From contig CAMDPO010000025.1 of NCBI GenBank assembly GCA_945904955.1, forward strand, positions 1-34,593: DNA of 34,593 bases, written 5' to 3'. Origin of the DNA: Rhizobium sp. Q54 (GTDB lineage: Bacteria > Pseudomonadota > Alphaproteobacteria > UBA2966 > CAIVPW01). This document shows positions 7,923-15,840 of the stretch, piece after piece. The stretch's first letter is position 1. Every line of letters begins with the position of its first letter. A program made the translations under genes and the position numbers. The notes beneath the pieces were generated by a model. The model saw only the letters and a program-made list of their open reading frames with translations. It made no database searches and was not told the origin of the DNA.

Positions 7923-8390
7923 TCAGGGCAGATTCTCGAACACGAAGCGCAGGGAGACGCCCATCTCGCCGGCCAGCGAGTGGATGTTGTACTCGTCGGA
8001 GAAGAACACGTGGCCCCACACGATGGCGCCGGTGCGGCCGTCGCGCAGGGCGCTGTCGAAGCGGTAGATGTGGTCGCCGCTCACCTTGGCCATGAACACA
8101 TAGCGCGCGCCGAATTGCTGCGCCGCGTCCACCGCCGACGCCTCGTCGTGGAACTGCGGCGGCATGGTCAGCGGCTCGATCACCTTGATCGTCGGGTCTT
8201 GCGCCAGCTGGTAGGCCACTTGCGGCCACACGTAGGCCGCCGCCTGCACCGCCATGACGTCGCGTTCGTCGGCGATCATCGGCAGGATGACGACGGAGCG
8301 CTCGGGGTTCGCGGGCCGCGCAGCCTGGGCTGACGCGGTCGCTGCGCCAAAGGCCAAGAAGATTGCCGCCGCCACTGCGATCCAGCGCAT
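7923..8390 (-). CDS. secreted protein with TolB N-terminal-like domain
   Basis: 155 residues from the ATG at 8390. That start gives a clean signal peptide (MRWIAVAAA to ATASA, cleavage near residue 21). Mature features are SVVILPM near the start and, later, the pattern GARYVFMAKVSGDHIYRFD then LRDGRTGAIVWGHVF. This resembles the GARYVL-G-V then L-D-TG--W rhythm of TolB N-terminal-like domains, also seen in some adenylate-cyclase-associated proteins. I infer a periplasmic protein with that fold and cannot name a substrate. It is first in the minus-strand run into alr and is transcribed divergently from the fimbrial locus. Cotranscription with alr is likely from the short spacing. Confidence 0.6.
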   Translation of the reverse strand: MRWIAVAAAIFLAFGAATASAQAARPANPERSVVILPMIADERDVMAVQAAAYVWPQVAYQLAQDPTIKVIEPLTMPPQFHDEASAVDAAQQFGARYVFMAKVSGDHIYRFDSALRDGRTGAIVWGHVFFSDEYNIHSLAGEMGVSLRFVFENLP

Positions 8391-8481
8391 GGGGGGAGAT
8401 TGGCGACGAATTGCGGCGTTGCCAAGGGAGCCCGCGTGGCGACCATCAACCAATCAGCAACCTCCTTGGCGCAGCCTTTTG

Positions 8482-8552
8482 CACGTACGTGGGCGAACTT
8501 TCACATGAGGGTGACAGCATGCCCTTGCCGTTTGATTCGCCGCCGCTAGTAT
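8482..8552 (+). promoter_or_regulatory. control region of the first fimbrial gene: palindrome and promoter
   Basis: A perfect 10-bp palindrome CACGTACGTG lies at 8482-8491 in the divergent gap between the TolB-N-like gene and the fimbrial locus. Downstream, TTGCCG (8525-8530) and TAGTAT (8547-8552) are spaced by 16 bp and form a plausible promoter. With initiation near 8559 the ATG at 8551 would not be transcribed, which favours the TTG start at 8587. The palindrome could be an operator; no factor can be named. Confidence 0.35.
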
Positions 8553-8586
8553 GCGCGGCTCGTCTGTACCGAGGAGCGAGTACGCT

Positions 8587-9057
8587 TTGTTGATCCGGAG
8601 TCTCATCGTTTCCTGCATTGCCCTGGGCGCTTCAGCGCTGCCGGCCAGCGCGGGCGAACGTGCGGTCCTGGTCCTCAGCGGCACCGTGGTGCCGTTCGTC
8701 GGCGTCACCGTCCAGGTCGATCCGCTCGCCCCTATGCCCGTCGGCGGGGTCCAGCCGTTCGCCGTGGCGACCTTCAACAGCACCGGAAACAGCCTGTTCC
8801 AGCTCCTGCTCATGGCCGATGCCGGCGTCGGCGCCGAGACCGACCAGGCTGGCACAGAGGTCCTCTTCAACGGGGCGCCCCTGCAGTTCAGCAGCGGCAT
8901 CGCCATGCTCAACGGCATTCGCTTCACCGACGGCGCCAACCAGCGCGAGTCGGGGCAGCTGCTGATCGGCGCGCGCGCCACGGTCATCGACCCCAACGGC
9001 CAGTTTACGTTTGCACCGTTGGACGAGGTCTACACCCTCGTCGTTCGCGCGCCCTGA
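8587..9057 (+). CDS. secreted fimbrial subunit-like protein
   Basis: About 156 residues. I chose the TTG at 8587 because GAGGAG lies 10 nt upstream, the same geometry as for the next gene, and because it gives a compact signal peptide (MLIRSLIVSC to PASA). The mature chain opens with RAVLVLSGTVVPFVGVTVQV, mostly alternating beta-strand residues. It has a central FAVATFNSTGNSLFQLLLMAD, which mirrors the S-N-x-G-Y-T-L-x-L pattern of the other subunits here. It ends with an aromatic/Val strand (YTLVVRAP). There are no cysteines in the mature part. I infer a pilin-like immunoglobulin-type subunit from fold pattern and position in a chaperone-usher locus. It does not obviously match spore-coat-U pilins. 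A hairpin follows the stop. Confidence 0.55.
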   Translation: MLIRSLIVSCIALGASALPASAGERAVLVLSGTVVPFVGVTVQVDPLAPMPVGGVQPFAVATFNSTGNSLFQLLLMADAGVGAETDQAGTEVLFNGAPLQFSSGIAMLNGIRFTDGANQRESGQLLIGARATVIDPNGQFTFAPLDEVYTLVVRAP

Positions 9058-9062
9058 CGCGC

Positions 9063-9080
9063 CGTCGCCCGCTGGCGACG
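9063..9080 (+). terminator. hairpin after the first subunit gene (terminator or attenuator)
   Basis: CGTCGCC (9063-9069) and GGCGACG (9074-9080) form a perfect 7-bp stem with a four-base loop CGCT, 5 nt after the stop codon. The following sequence TCTCCGCTTTTAC has only a short T run, so termination may be partial. It would separate expression of the first subunit from the rest of the locus. Confidence 0.4.
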
Positions 9081-9167
9081 TCTCCGCTTTTACATCGACG
9101 TCGGCGAATCGGGTGTGGTTAATAACTCACTTTCGCTGAGTCCCCAACGTTTCTGCGCTTTCGTTCC

Positions 9168-9213
9168 TTTACACCGTTTTACACGGGGTGTTCAGCGCGT
9201 TAACGGTCGTTAA
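9168..9213 (+). promoter_or_regulatory. repeat-rich leader of the main subunit gene
   Basis: The 249-bp gap 9058-9306 is less GC-rich than its surroundings. It contains the near-direct repeats TTTACACCG (9168-9176) and TTTACACGG (9178-9186), offset by 10 bp (one helical turn). A dyad TTAACG-GT-CGTTAA follows at 9200-9213. I could not place a convincing -35/-10 pair, but the arrangement looks like binding sites for a regulator and the promoter of the downstream pilin-chaperone-usher genes. Confidence 0.35.
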
Positions 9214-9306
9214 TTATCCAGGTTGCATTCTCCCCCTCAGTCGCGACCGAAGCCGCCGAGTTGGGCGACGGGGCGTAGTAGCTGCAACCCGAGGAGTACC
9301 CTGTAC

Positions 9307-9837
9307 GTGAACAAGAACTGGATGAAGGTCCCCGCCGTCGGTCTGGCAATCGTGGGCATGGCGACCTCGCTCGCCCTGGCCGCCACCGATAACGCCGCCC
9401 TGAACCTTTCCGGCGCCGTCGCCGCCGTCGTCGACGTCGTCGTCTCCGCCACCGGCACCGCCGCCAGCCTCAACCTGGCCGTCGGCCACACCGAGACCGG
9501 CCTCAAGATCGCCGACGTTACCGAGATGGCCAACACCCCCGCCGGCTACACGGTGAGCGTGGCTTCCGCCAACCTCGCCGCGGGCGGCCGTTGCGGCGGC
9601 ACTGCCGGCCAGGCCTGCTTCTGGAACGCCACTGGCGCCGAAGACGTCGCCTTCAGCCTGCTCAAGGGCGCGACCACCGTCGCGTTCAGCGGCGCGGCCG
9701 CCACCTGGAACGACACCACCGCCGTGCAGCTCACGCCGCTTGCCACGGTCGCCAACATCGCTTACGCGGTCGGCGCTACCATCCTGCCGCAAGGCACCTA
9801 CACCGAGACCCTGACCTTCACGATCACGTCCAAGTAG
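9307..9837 (+). CDS. secreted fimbrial major-subunit-like protein
   Basis: 176 residues from a GTG with GAGGAG 10 nt upstream. The signal peptide runs from MNKNWMKVP to SLALA, with cleavage near residue 25. The mature protein is small, Ala/Thr/Val-rich and low in charge, as in pilins. It has LNLSGAVAAVVDVVVSA near the N-terminus, ADVTEMANTPAGYTVSVAS in the middle and a terminal strand TYTETLTFTITSK. Two cysteines (RCGG and ACFW, seven residues apart) could form a disulfide. The GYTVSVASAN segment parallels GYTLKLQSTNG in the spore-coat-U protein of this locus. It is probably the abundant subunit because it is directly followed by the chaperone and has its own long leader. It is not a clear match to CsuA/B. 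Confidence 0.6.
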   Translation: MNKNWMKVPAVGLAIVGMATSLALAATDNAALNLSGAVAAVVDVVVSATGTAASLNLAVGHTETGLKIADVTEMANTPAGYTVSVASANLAAGGRCGGTAGQACFWNATGAEDVAFSLLKGATTVAFSGAAATWNDTTAVQLTPLATVANIAYAVGATILPQGTYTETLTFTITSK

Positions 9838-9910
9838 GGCACGTCGAAGGGAAGGGGCGTCTAAGGAAGACCGCTCGGAAGTGGGCTCGTCGCAACTGGG
9901 AGTGCGTCGC

Positions 9911-10681
9911 ATGGCTCGTGTTCTTTCGTTCGGTCTTCGTACGCTCGCCGTCTTGGCGGGCACATGGTTCGGGTTGCACGTCGGCGCGGCAGGAGCCTTC
10001 CAGCTCCTGCCGATGTCGATGGAGTTCGCCCCGACCGGCAACAACGCCACCCAGACCTTCGCGGTCGCCAACGAAGCGAACGAGCCCGTCGCGGTACAGG
10101 TCTTCATCGTCCTGCGCAGCGTAGCGCTCGACGGCACCGAGACCCTCACGCCCGCCGACGCAGACTTTCTGGTGTTCCCGCCCCAGGCCGCCGTCCCCGC
10201 CGGCAAGACCCAGCTCATCCAGGTGCGCTGGCTCGGCAGCCGCACTCCGACAACCGAGCTCGCCTACCGCATCATCGCCGAACAGTTGCCGGTGGCGCTG
10301 GAGAACCGCGGTGCCGAGGGCGCGCGTCTCGAGATTCTGATGCGCTACGAAGGCGCCCTCTACATCACGCCGCCTGGCGTCGCGCCGGACGTCGTCGTCG
10401 ACTCCGTCTCATCCGTGCAGATGCCCGATGGGCAACGTCTCGCCGTCACCCTGCACAACAAGGGCACGGCCCACGGCCTCCTCGAACAGGCGGTGCTTAC
10501 GCTCGCCGGCCGCGGCACCAACGGACAGCCTGCCAATGTCGAGCTGCGCAACGAAGCGCTCGCCGGCATGGCGTCGCCGAACATCCTCGCCGGCAACAAG
10601 CGGCAGTTCCTGCTGCCGTGGCCGGCCAATCTCGCGCCCGAAGGGCTGACGGGGACGCTACGCACGAATTACGTGCGCTAG
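9911..10681 (+). CDS. periplasmic fimbrial chaperone (PapD/CsuC-like)
   Basis: 256 residues from the ATG at 9911, preceded by GGGAG. A hydrophobic signal segment (about 8-29) is followed by FQLLPMSMEFAPTGNNATQTFAVAN, the first strand of the PapD-like fold. The N-terminal domain has FVFPPQAAVPAGKTQLIQVRW: the F-PP, Lys and QVRW features correspond to the subunit-binding edge strand of pilus chaperones. AYRIIAEQLPV is the end of domain 1. A smaller C-terminal domain begins around residue 150 (LYITPPG). Its job is to receive nascent subunits from the Sec translocon and deliver them to the usher. It lies 73 nt after the major subunit gene and 25 nt before the usher. Confidence 0.85.
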   Translation: MARVLSFGLRTLAVLAGTWFGLHVGAAGAFQLLPMSMEFAPTGNNATQTFAVANEANEPVAVQVFIVLRSVALDGTETLTPADADFLVFPPQAAVPAGKTQLIQVRWLGSRTPTTELAYRIIAEQLPVALENRGAEGARLEILMRYEGALYITPPGVAPDVVVDSVSSVQMPDGQRLAVTLHNKGTAHGLLEQAVLTLAGRGTNGQPANVELRNEALAGMASPNILAGNKRQFLLPWPANLAPEGLTGTLRTNYVR

Positions 10682-10706
10682 CTCGCCAGACGTACGGCGT
10701 AGGCGG

Positions 10707-13190
10707 ATGGGCGTACCTACGAGACTGTTCGTCCTGCTCACCGCTGTCCTCGTGACGATGTCGGCGGCCGTCGCTGCGGCGCAGCCCGTGCCCCGCGCGG
10801 CGCCATCGAGCGTGCCCCTGCGCGTTCCGCTCCTCGTCGACAATCTGCCGCGCGATCAGATCGACGTTCTGGTCTTCCTGGCCACCAACGAGGTCCACGT
10901 CGAGGCCGACGTCCTGCTGGCCGAGGTCGGCCCGGCCATCACCACCGACCGCCGCACGACGTTGGCTGCACGCCGCGACCCCCAAGGCAACCTCACCCTG
11001 GATGATCTGCGCGCCGTTGGCCTGCAGGCCGATTTCGATCAGGCCGACTTGGAGCTGCGCGTCCGCATCCCGTCCGAGATCCGCGCCACCGTTGAATTGC
11101 GGCTGCGCCCCGACACACCGCCCGTCGCCCTCGGCGGAGCGGTGGCGCCGGCGCGCGTCAGCGGCTTCCTCAACTACCGCACGGCCCTCGAGATGGTCGA
11201 GCAGGACGGCTCTGGCGGGCTCGAGCCGCTCAACCTGAACCTCGATGGCGCCCTCAACGTCAACGGCTGGGCCCTCGAAGGCCGTGGCGCGCTCAGCGAG
11301 GCCGACACCGCCGGGTTCCGCCGCACCGAGACCCGCCTGGTGCGGGATTTCCCCGATCGCGCCCTGCGCCTCCAGATCGGCGACCTCACCTATCGCACCC
11401 GCGGCATGCAGTCGTTCCTGCCGCTCGGCGGCATCGGCATCTCCAAGGAATCGAGCCTGCAGCCGTACCGCCTGGCGCGGCCGTCGGGCGAGGCGGGCTT
11501 CTTCCTGAAGGAGCCGGCGACCGTCCTGTTCGTCGTCAACGACCGGCCGCTGCGCTCGATGCGTCTGTCGCCAGGGCCCTATAACGCGCGCTCGTTTCCG
11601 TTCATCGGCGGCATCAACGACGTGCGCATCGAGATCACCGGCGATTCCGGTGCGCGCGAGATCATCGAGTTCCCGTTCGTGTTCGACGGCGGCCTGCTCA
11701 ATCCAGGCGAAACCGAATTCGGCTACGCGATCGGCTTCCCCACGACCGTGCAGGACGGCGAATTGCGCTACGACACCAGCCGCCTCGGCGGCTCGCTGTT
11801 CCATCGCTACGGCGTCACCAACTCGCTCATGCTCGAGGGCAACTTCCAGGCCGATGCGGACGTCGCCGTCGTCGGCGCCGGCGCGTTGGTCGTCGGTTCC
11901 GTCGGCACCCTGCGTACCGACGCGGCCGTCTCGACGGCAAATCGCACGGACGGCCGCGACGCGCACGGCTACTCGATCCGCAGCCAGTTCGAGCGGCGCG
12001 ACGGCCGTCCTTCCAATACCCTCGGCCGCGTCGTGTCCGGCAGCGTCGGCTACACCAGCCCGACGTTCGCGTCCGTCGGCGGGCCCGATGCGCTCAGCGA
12101 AATCGAATGGGACGTTGGCCTGCGCTACTCGCAGCGCCTGTTCGGCCTCGGTGTCGGCTTCGGTGTCGAGTACCAGTTCGGCCGCGACGATCGCCGCGAC
12201 ACCGCCGGGGCCACCGTGCAGCTGCAGCGCTCCTTCAGCCAGTCCACCACGGCCACCATGCGCGTCCGCGACGGCATCGACGTGGCCGGTGTGCGCGAGC
12301 AGAGCGTGTTCTTCACCGTCTCCTTCCGGCCGCCGATGGAGGGCCACACCGTTTCGATCAGCCGCGACACCGCCGCAGCCGCTACGCGCGTCGATTGGCG
12401 CTTCATGCCCGACGACGACACGGCGGGGATCGGTGGCTTCGCGGCGGCCGAGCGCTCGTCTCGGTCCGAGGCGTACAGCGCCGACTTCCAATACGGCGGC
12501 ACGCGCGGCACGGTCGGCATGAACCTCGCCAAGACCGAGCCACGCGACGCCACCGTCGAGCGCCAGCACTCCGGCTCGCTCCGCTTTGCCGGCGGTGTCG
12601 CCTTCGCCGACGGCGCCTGGGCAATTGGCCGCCCCGTTGCCGAGTCGTTCGCCATCCTCAAGCCGCACCCATCGCTGGCCGGCCACGCCATCGGCGTCAA
12701 TCCGACCGGCGACGGCACCTACCAGGCGGAAATGGACGCCTTCGGCCCGGCGCTGCTGCCGTCGCTGGTGCCGTACCGCGCCGCGCGCGCCACCGTCGAT
12801 GCGCGCCAGCTGCCGATCGGAACCAACGTCGGCGCGGGCGCCTTCGACCTCGCGCCCACCTACAAGCGCGGCACCCTGATCACCGTCGGCACCGGCGCCA
12901 CCGTGTTCCTGCTGTCGATGGTGCAGACCGCCGCCGGCGAGCCCGTGGCGTTGCAGGCCGGCCGCGTCGTGTCGCTCGACGACCCGGAGTTCGTCCCCGC
13001 TCTGGTGTTCACCAACCGCATCGGCCGCCTCGCGGTGGAGGGCTTGCGCCCCGGACGCTACCGGCTGGAGCTGTTCAGCGCCGCCGAACGCACCATCGAA
13101 TTCCGCATCCCGGACGACGCCGTCGGCCAGTTCGAAATCGACATCCTCCTCCTGCCGGAGCAGCCGCGCGTGGCTGGTATTGCGCCATGA
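10707..13190 (+). CDS. outer-membrane fimbrial usher (archaic/Csu type)
   Basis: 827 residues, with a signal peptide at about 1-25. The N-terminal domain begins VPLRVPLLVDNLPRDQIDVL. A long beta-barrel region follows, with alternating hydrophobic strands and motifs such as LQIGDLTYRTRG, LGGIGISKE, LQPYRLARPSGEAGFFL and GPYNARSFPFIGGINDVRIE. The segment around AFGPALLPSLVPYR, then TYKRGTLITVGT, resembles the usher C-terminal domains. This is the secretion pore and assembly platform for the fibre. The length matches archaic (sigma/Csu) ushers, which are often a little shorter than FimD. The ATG follows the chaperone stop by 25 nt, and the stop overlaps the ATG of the last gene (ATGA). Confidence 0.85.
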   Translation: MGVPTRLFVLLTAVLVTMSAAVAAAQPVPRAAPSSVPLRVPLLVDNLPRDQIDVLVFLATNEVHVEADVLLAEVGPAITTDRRTTLAARRDPQGNLTLDDLRAVGLQADFDQADLELRVRIPSEIRATVELRLRPDTPPVALGGAVAPARVSGFLNYRTALEMVEQDGSGGLEPLNLNLDGALNVNGWALEGRGALSEADTAGFRRTETRLVRDFPDRALRLQIGDLTYRTRGMQSFLPLGGIGISKESSLQPYRLARPSGEAGFFLKEPATVLFVVNDRPLRSMRLSPGPYNARSFPFIGGINDVRIEITGDSGAREIIEFPFVFDGGLLNPGETEFGYAIGFPTTVQDGELRYDTSRLGGSLFHRYGVTNSLMLEGNFQADADVAVVGAGALVVGSVGTLRTDAAVSTANRTDGRDAHGYSIRSQFERRDGRPSNTLGRVVSGSVGYTSPTFASVGGPDALSEIEWDVGLRYSQRLFGLGVGFGVEYQFGRDDRRDTAGATVQLQRSFSQSTTATMRVRDGIDVAGVREQSVFFTVSFRPPMEGHTVSISRDTAAAATRVDWRFMPDDDTAGIGGFAAAERSSRSEAYSADFQYGGTRGTVGMNLAKTEPRDATVERQHSGSLRFAGGVAFADGAWAIGRPVAESFAILKPHPSLAGHAIGVNPTGDGTYQAEMDAFGPALLPSLVPYRAARATVDARQLPIGTNVGAGAFDLAPTYKRGTLITVGTGATVFLLSMVQTAAGEPVALQAGRVVSLDDPEFVPALVFTNRIGRLAVEGLRPGRYRLELFSAAERTIEFRIPDDAVGQFEIDILLLPEQPRVAGIAP

Positions 13191-14125
13191 AGTTCCTGAA
13201 GCTGCTGGCCTGCGCCGCGCTGCTGGCCGGTTGGGCCGGGCCAGCGAGTGCCGCCTGCTCGATCACTCTGCGTAACGTCACCAGCGCGCTGTTCACCAGT
13301 GCGCAGGGCTATTCGATCTTCAACACCGGCGACACCGGCCAGTCCTTCAGCTTCCAGGTCCGCCATCCGAGTGGCCAGGCGACGTGCAACTACTTCGTCA
13401 CTCTCACCAAGGGCGGCGCCGCGACCTATGCGGGCCGGCGCTTCAGTGCCAGCCCTCTATTCAACTATCAGGCGTACACCTCCCCTGCGATGACCGGCAT
13501 CCTCAAGGATGTGCCGGACGCGGTTGCGGGCGAGGTGATTACCGGCACGTTCACGTCGACCGCTCTGGTGACGAACAATCACACGTACTACGTGAACATC
13601 CCTGCGCAACAGGTGATTGCGGCCGGCACCTACACCGACACCAACGTCACCTTGAAGCTCTACGAAGGCACGCTCTCGAACTACACCCAGCGCGACACGG
13701 CGACGATCACGATGCGCGCGCAGACGGTGGACACCACCCAAGTGTGCGTCGGCTGCGTCACGGCGTTCGATACCAACGCCCACGCCCTCGAGATGAACTT
13801 CGGCACGCTCGAAACCAACGAATTCAAGACCGGCACGATTCGCGTACGCAGCAACGAGGGCTATACCCTCAAGCTGCAGTCCACCAACGGGTCGTTGCTG
13901 AAGCACACGACGACTCCCACGTCCACCGTGGCCTACACCGCCACGGTGAACGGCGTCGGTGTCCTCCTGACGGGCACGACCGCGGTCACGGTCGCGACGG
14001 TCTCGGGCGTGACCCTCGCAACGGGCACCATCTATGACGTGAAGGTCACCATCGGCAACGTCGCCGCCGCGGCACGGCCCGGCAACTACACCGACATACT
14101 CACGGTGACGGTGACGGGGATGTAG
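13187..14125 (+). CDS. spore coat U (SCPU) domain protein, two-domain tip-type subunit
   Basis: 312 residues with a signal peptide (MKFLKLLAC to PASA, cleavage near 22). Two related domains follow. The first (about 23-180) starts AACSITLRNV and ends with YTDTNVTLKLYEG, the typical SCPU GTYTDTV-L-Y strand. The second (about 185-312) contains LEMNFGTLETNEFKTG and GYTLKLQSTNGSL, and ends NYTDILTVTVTGM. Cysteines include C24, one in QATCNYF and a pair in QVCVGCV. Being last in the operon, after the usher, and double-domain, it matches the CsuE tip adhesin of archaic pili. Surface attachment is the likely role. Its start overlaps the usher stop, so translation is coupled. Confidence 0.85.
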   Translation: MKFLKLLACAALLAGWAGPASAACSITLRNVTSALFTSAQGYSIFNTGDTGQSFSFQVRHPSGQATCNYFVTLTKGGAATYAGRRFSASPLFNYQAYTSPAMTGILKDVPDAVAGEVITGTFTSTALVTNNHTYYVNIPAQQVIAAGTYTDTNVTLKLYEGTLSNYTQRDTATITMRAQTVDTTQVCVGCVTAFDTNAHALEMNFGTLETNEFKTGTIRVRSNEGYTLKLQSTNGSLLKHTTTPTSTVAYTATVNGVGVLLTGTTAVTVATVSGVTLATGTIYDVKVTIGNVAAAARPGNYTDILTVTVTGM

Positions 14126-14140
14126 TCGCCGGAGGTCGTG

Positions 14141-14167
14141 GGGGGCCTAGAAAGGCTCCAGGCCCCC
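14141..14167. terminator. inverted repeat between convergent fimbrial and dnaB genes
   Basis: GGGGGCCT (14141-14148) and AGGCCCCC (14160-14167) form a perfect 8-bp stem with an 11-nt loop, overlapping the last codons of dnaB and lying 15 nt after the fimbrial stop. There is no strong T tract on either side, so function as a bidirectional terminator is only possible. Confidence 0.3.
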
Positions 14168-15673
14168 GCGCTTGCCCTCGCGTTCCAGGTTCGAGAACTT
14201 GGTGAACTCGGGCTGGAACTGCAGCTCGACCTTGCCGGTCGGGCCGTGGCGCTGCTTGCCGAGGATCACCTCGGCGACGTTGTGGACCTTCTCCATGTCG
14301 TCGCGCCACTTGTCGTGTTCGGGCGTATCCAGCCGCGGCTCTGTCCGCTGCAGGTAGTACTCGTCGCGATAGATGAACAACACCACATCCGCGTCCTGCT
14401 CGATCGAGCCTGATTCACGCAGGTCCGAAAGCAGGGGCCGCTTGTCCTCGCGCTGTTCGGGCGCGCGGCTGAGCTGGGAAAGCACCAGCACGGGCAGGTC
14501 GAGCTCCTTGGCCAACGCCTTGAGCGACTGAGTGATCTCGGAGATCTCCTGCACCCGGTGGTCGGGGGAGGACTTGCCGCCCACCGGCCTAATCAGCTGG
14601 AGATAATCGATCACCAACAGCCCGAGCCCGTGCTGGCGCTTCAGCCGGCGCGCTCGCGTGCGGAGAGCCGCGATAGAAAGCGCCGGCGTGTCGTCGATGA
14701 AGAAGGGGAGGCGACTAAGCTCGTCGGACGCACTGACCACCTTTACAAAATCGTCGTTGGAGAGCTGCCCGCGGCGCATCTTCTCCGAGTCGATGCCGGT
14801 GGCCTCGGACAGGATGCGGGTGGCGAGCTGCTCGGCCGACATTTCGAGCGAGAAGAACCCGACCGTGGCACCGCCCACCGCCTCCGCGTCGCCCGCCTTG
14901 GCGCGCGCGGCGGTGAGGGCCGCGAAGTAGGCCATGTTGGTGGCGAGCGCGGTCTTGCCCATCGACGGGCGCCCCGCGAGCACGATCAGGTCGGAGCGGT
15001 GCAGCCCGCCCATCACCTTGTCGAGGTCGACGAGCCCGGTCGCCACGCCGATCAGGCGCGAGTCGGACTTGTAGGCGCTCTCGATGTCGGCAAGGGTTGA
15101 GTGGATGGTGTTGCGGAACGTCTCGAAGCCGCCTTCCGGCCGGCCCGCCTCGGCCAGGTGGAAGAGCGATTGCTCGGCGGTCTCGATCTGCTGCACCGGC
15201 GGCTGGTTGACCATGGCGGCATAGGCGCCGTTGACCATGGTCTCGCCGATGCCGATCAGCTCGCGGCGCAAGAAGCAGTCGTAGATGGCGCGGCCGTAGT
15301 CCTCGGCGTTGATGATGCCGACGGCGGAACCGGCCAGGCGCACCAGGTAGGTGCTGCCGCCGACCTCGCTCAGGGCTTCGTCGCGCTCGAAATAGGTCTT
15401 GAGCGTCACCGGCGTGGCGTGCTGCCCACGCTCGATGAGCGTCATGGCGTGCTCGAAGATCTTGCCGTGCACCGCCTCGAAGAAATGGTCGGCGGTGAGG
15501 AAGCCGGAAACCTTCAGCGCCGCCTCGTTGTTGACGAGGATGGCGCCCAGAAGTGCCTGTTCCGCTTCGGTGTTGTGGGGTGCTTCGCGGAACGCCGCGG
15601 AATCCGCCGCAGCGCCACCCGCCGGCGCTTGGCCGAACGGAATCAGATTGGAGTGCCCCCTCTCCATGACCAT
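14147..15673 (-). CDS. dnaB: replicative DNA helicase DnaB
   Basis: About 508 residues starting at MVMERGHSN (an ATG at 15667 two codons later is also possible). The N-terminal DnaB domain opens APHNTEAEQALLGAILVNN. The RecA-like C-terminal domain has Walker A AGRPSMGKTAL, FFSLEMSAEQLATRIL, Walker B LLVIDYLQLI and the arginine-rich SQLSRAPEQREDKRPLLSDLRESGSIEQ segment, written here only for its RE/K-rich core. A late GKQRHGPTGKVEL is typical. It is the hexameric ring helicase of the replication fork, loaded by DnaA/DnaC-type factors and working with DnaG primase. In related genomes dnaB lies next to rplI and alr; here both sides are interrupted by plus-strand genes. Confidence 0.97.
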   Translation of the reverse strand: MVMERGHSNLIPFGQAPAGGAAADSAAFREAPHNTEAEQALLGAILVNNEAALKVSGFLTADHFFEAVHGKIFEHAMTLIERGQHATPVTLKTYFERDEALSEVGGSTYLVRLAGSAVGIINAEDYGRAIYDCFLRRELIGIGETMVNGAYAAMVNQPPVQQIETAEQSLFHLAEAGRPEGGFETFRNTIHSTLADIESAYKSDSRLIGVATGLVDLDKVMGGLHRSDLIVLAGRPSMGKTALATNMAYFAALTAARAKAGDAEAVGGATVGFFSLEMSAEQLATRILSEATGIDSEKMRRGQLSNDDFVKVVSASDELSRLPFFIDDTPALSIAALRTRARRLKRQHGLGLLVIDYLQLIRPVGGKSSPDHRVQEISEITQSLKALAKELDLPVLVLSQLSRAPEQREDKRPLLSDLRESGSIEQDADVVLFIYRDEYYLQRTEPRLDTPEHDKWRDDMEKVHNVAEVILGKQRHGPTGKVELQFQPEFTKFSNLEREGKRGGLEPF

Positions 15674-15755
15674 GCAAGTACCACGCGTGCTTTGCGAAAA
15701 GCGCGTGACATGCTGCCACGCGCGGGGCGCGACTCTAAACGCAACGGGCATAACT

Positions 15756-15840
15756 TTCATCCACACGCTGTGGGCAACAGGGACAACTTCGTCATGCCCT
15801 GTCGCACTGCGAGTCGCGCGCGATGTGCACCCTGTGGACA
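15756..15840. promoter_or_regulatory. DnaA-box-like motifs upstream of dnaB
   Basis: TTCATCCACA (15756-15765) differs from the DnaA box TTATCCACA at one position over nine bases. It overlaps an inverted repeat CCACA-CGC-TGTGG (15761-15773). A second TGTGGACA-type sequence lies at 15833-15840. They sit 80-170 bp upstream of the dnaB start, where DnaA-linked control would be plausible. Short degenerate motifs in GC-rich DNA are weak evidence. Confidence 0.25.

Noticed and set aside
8551-8586. ATG at 8551 as the start of the first fimbrial subunit
   Set aside because: It overlaps the likely -10 box, has no ribosome-binding site and adds a polar stretch before the signal peptide. TTG 8587 has GAGGAG at proper distance.
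9200-9306. A -35/-10 promoter for the main fimbrial subunit
   Set aside because: Several partial hexamers exist but none has both boxes at good spacing, so I list only the repeats.
10497-12686. A minus-strand open frame of 729 codons opposite the usher
   Set aside because: Composition typical of GC-rich antisense frames; the usher on the plus strand has the domains and operon context.
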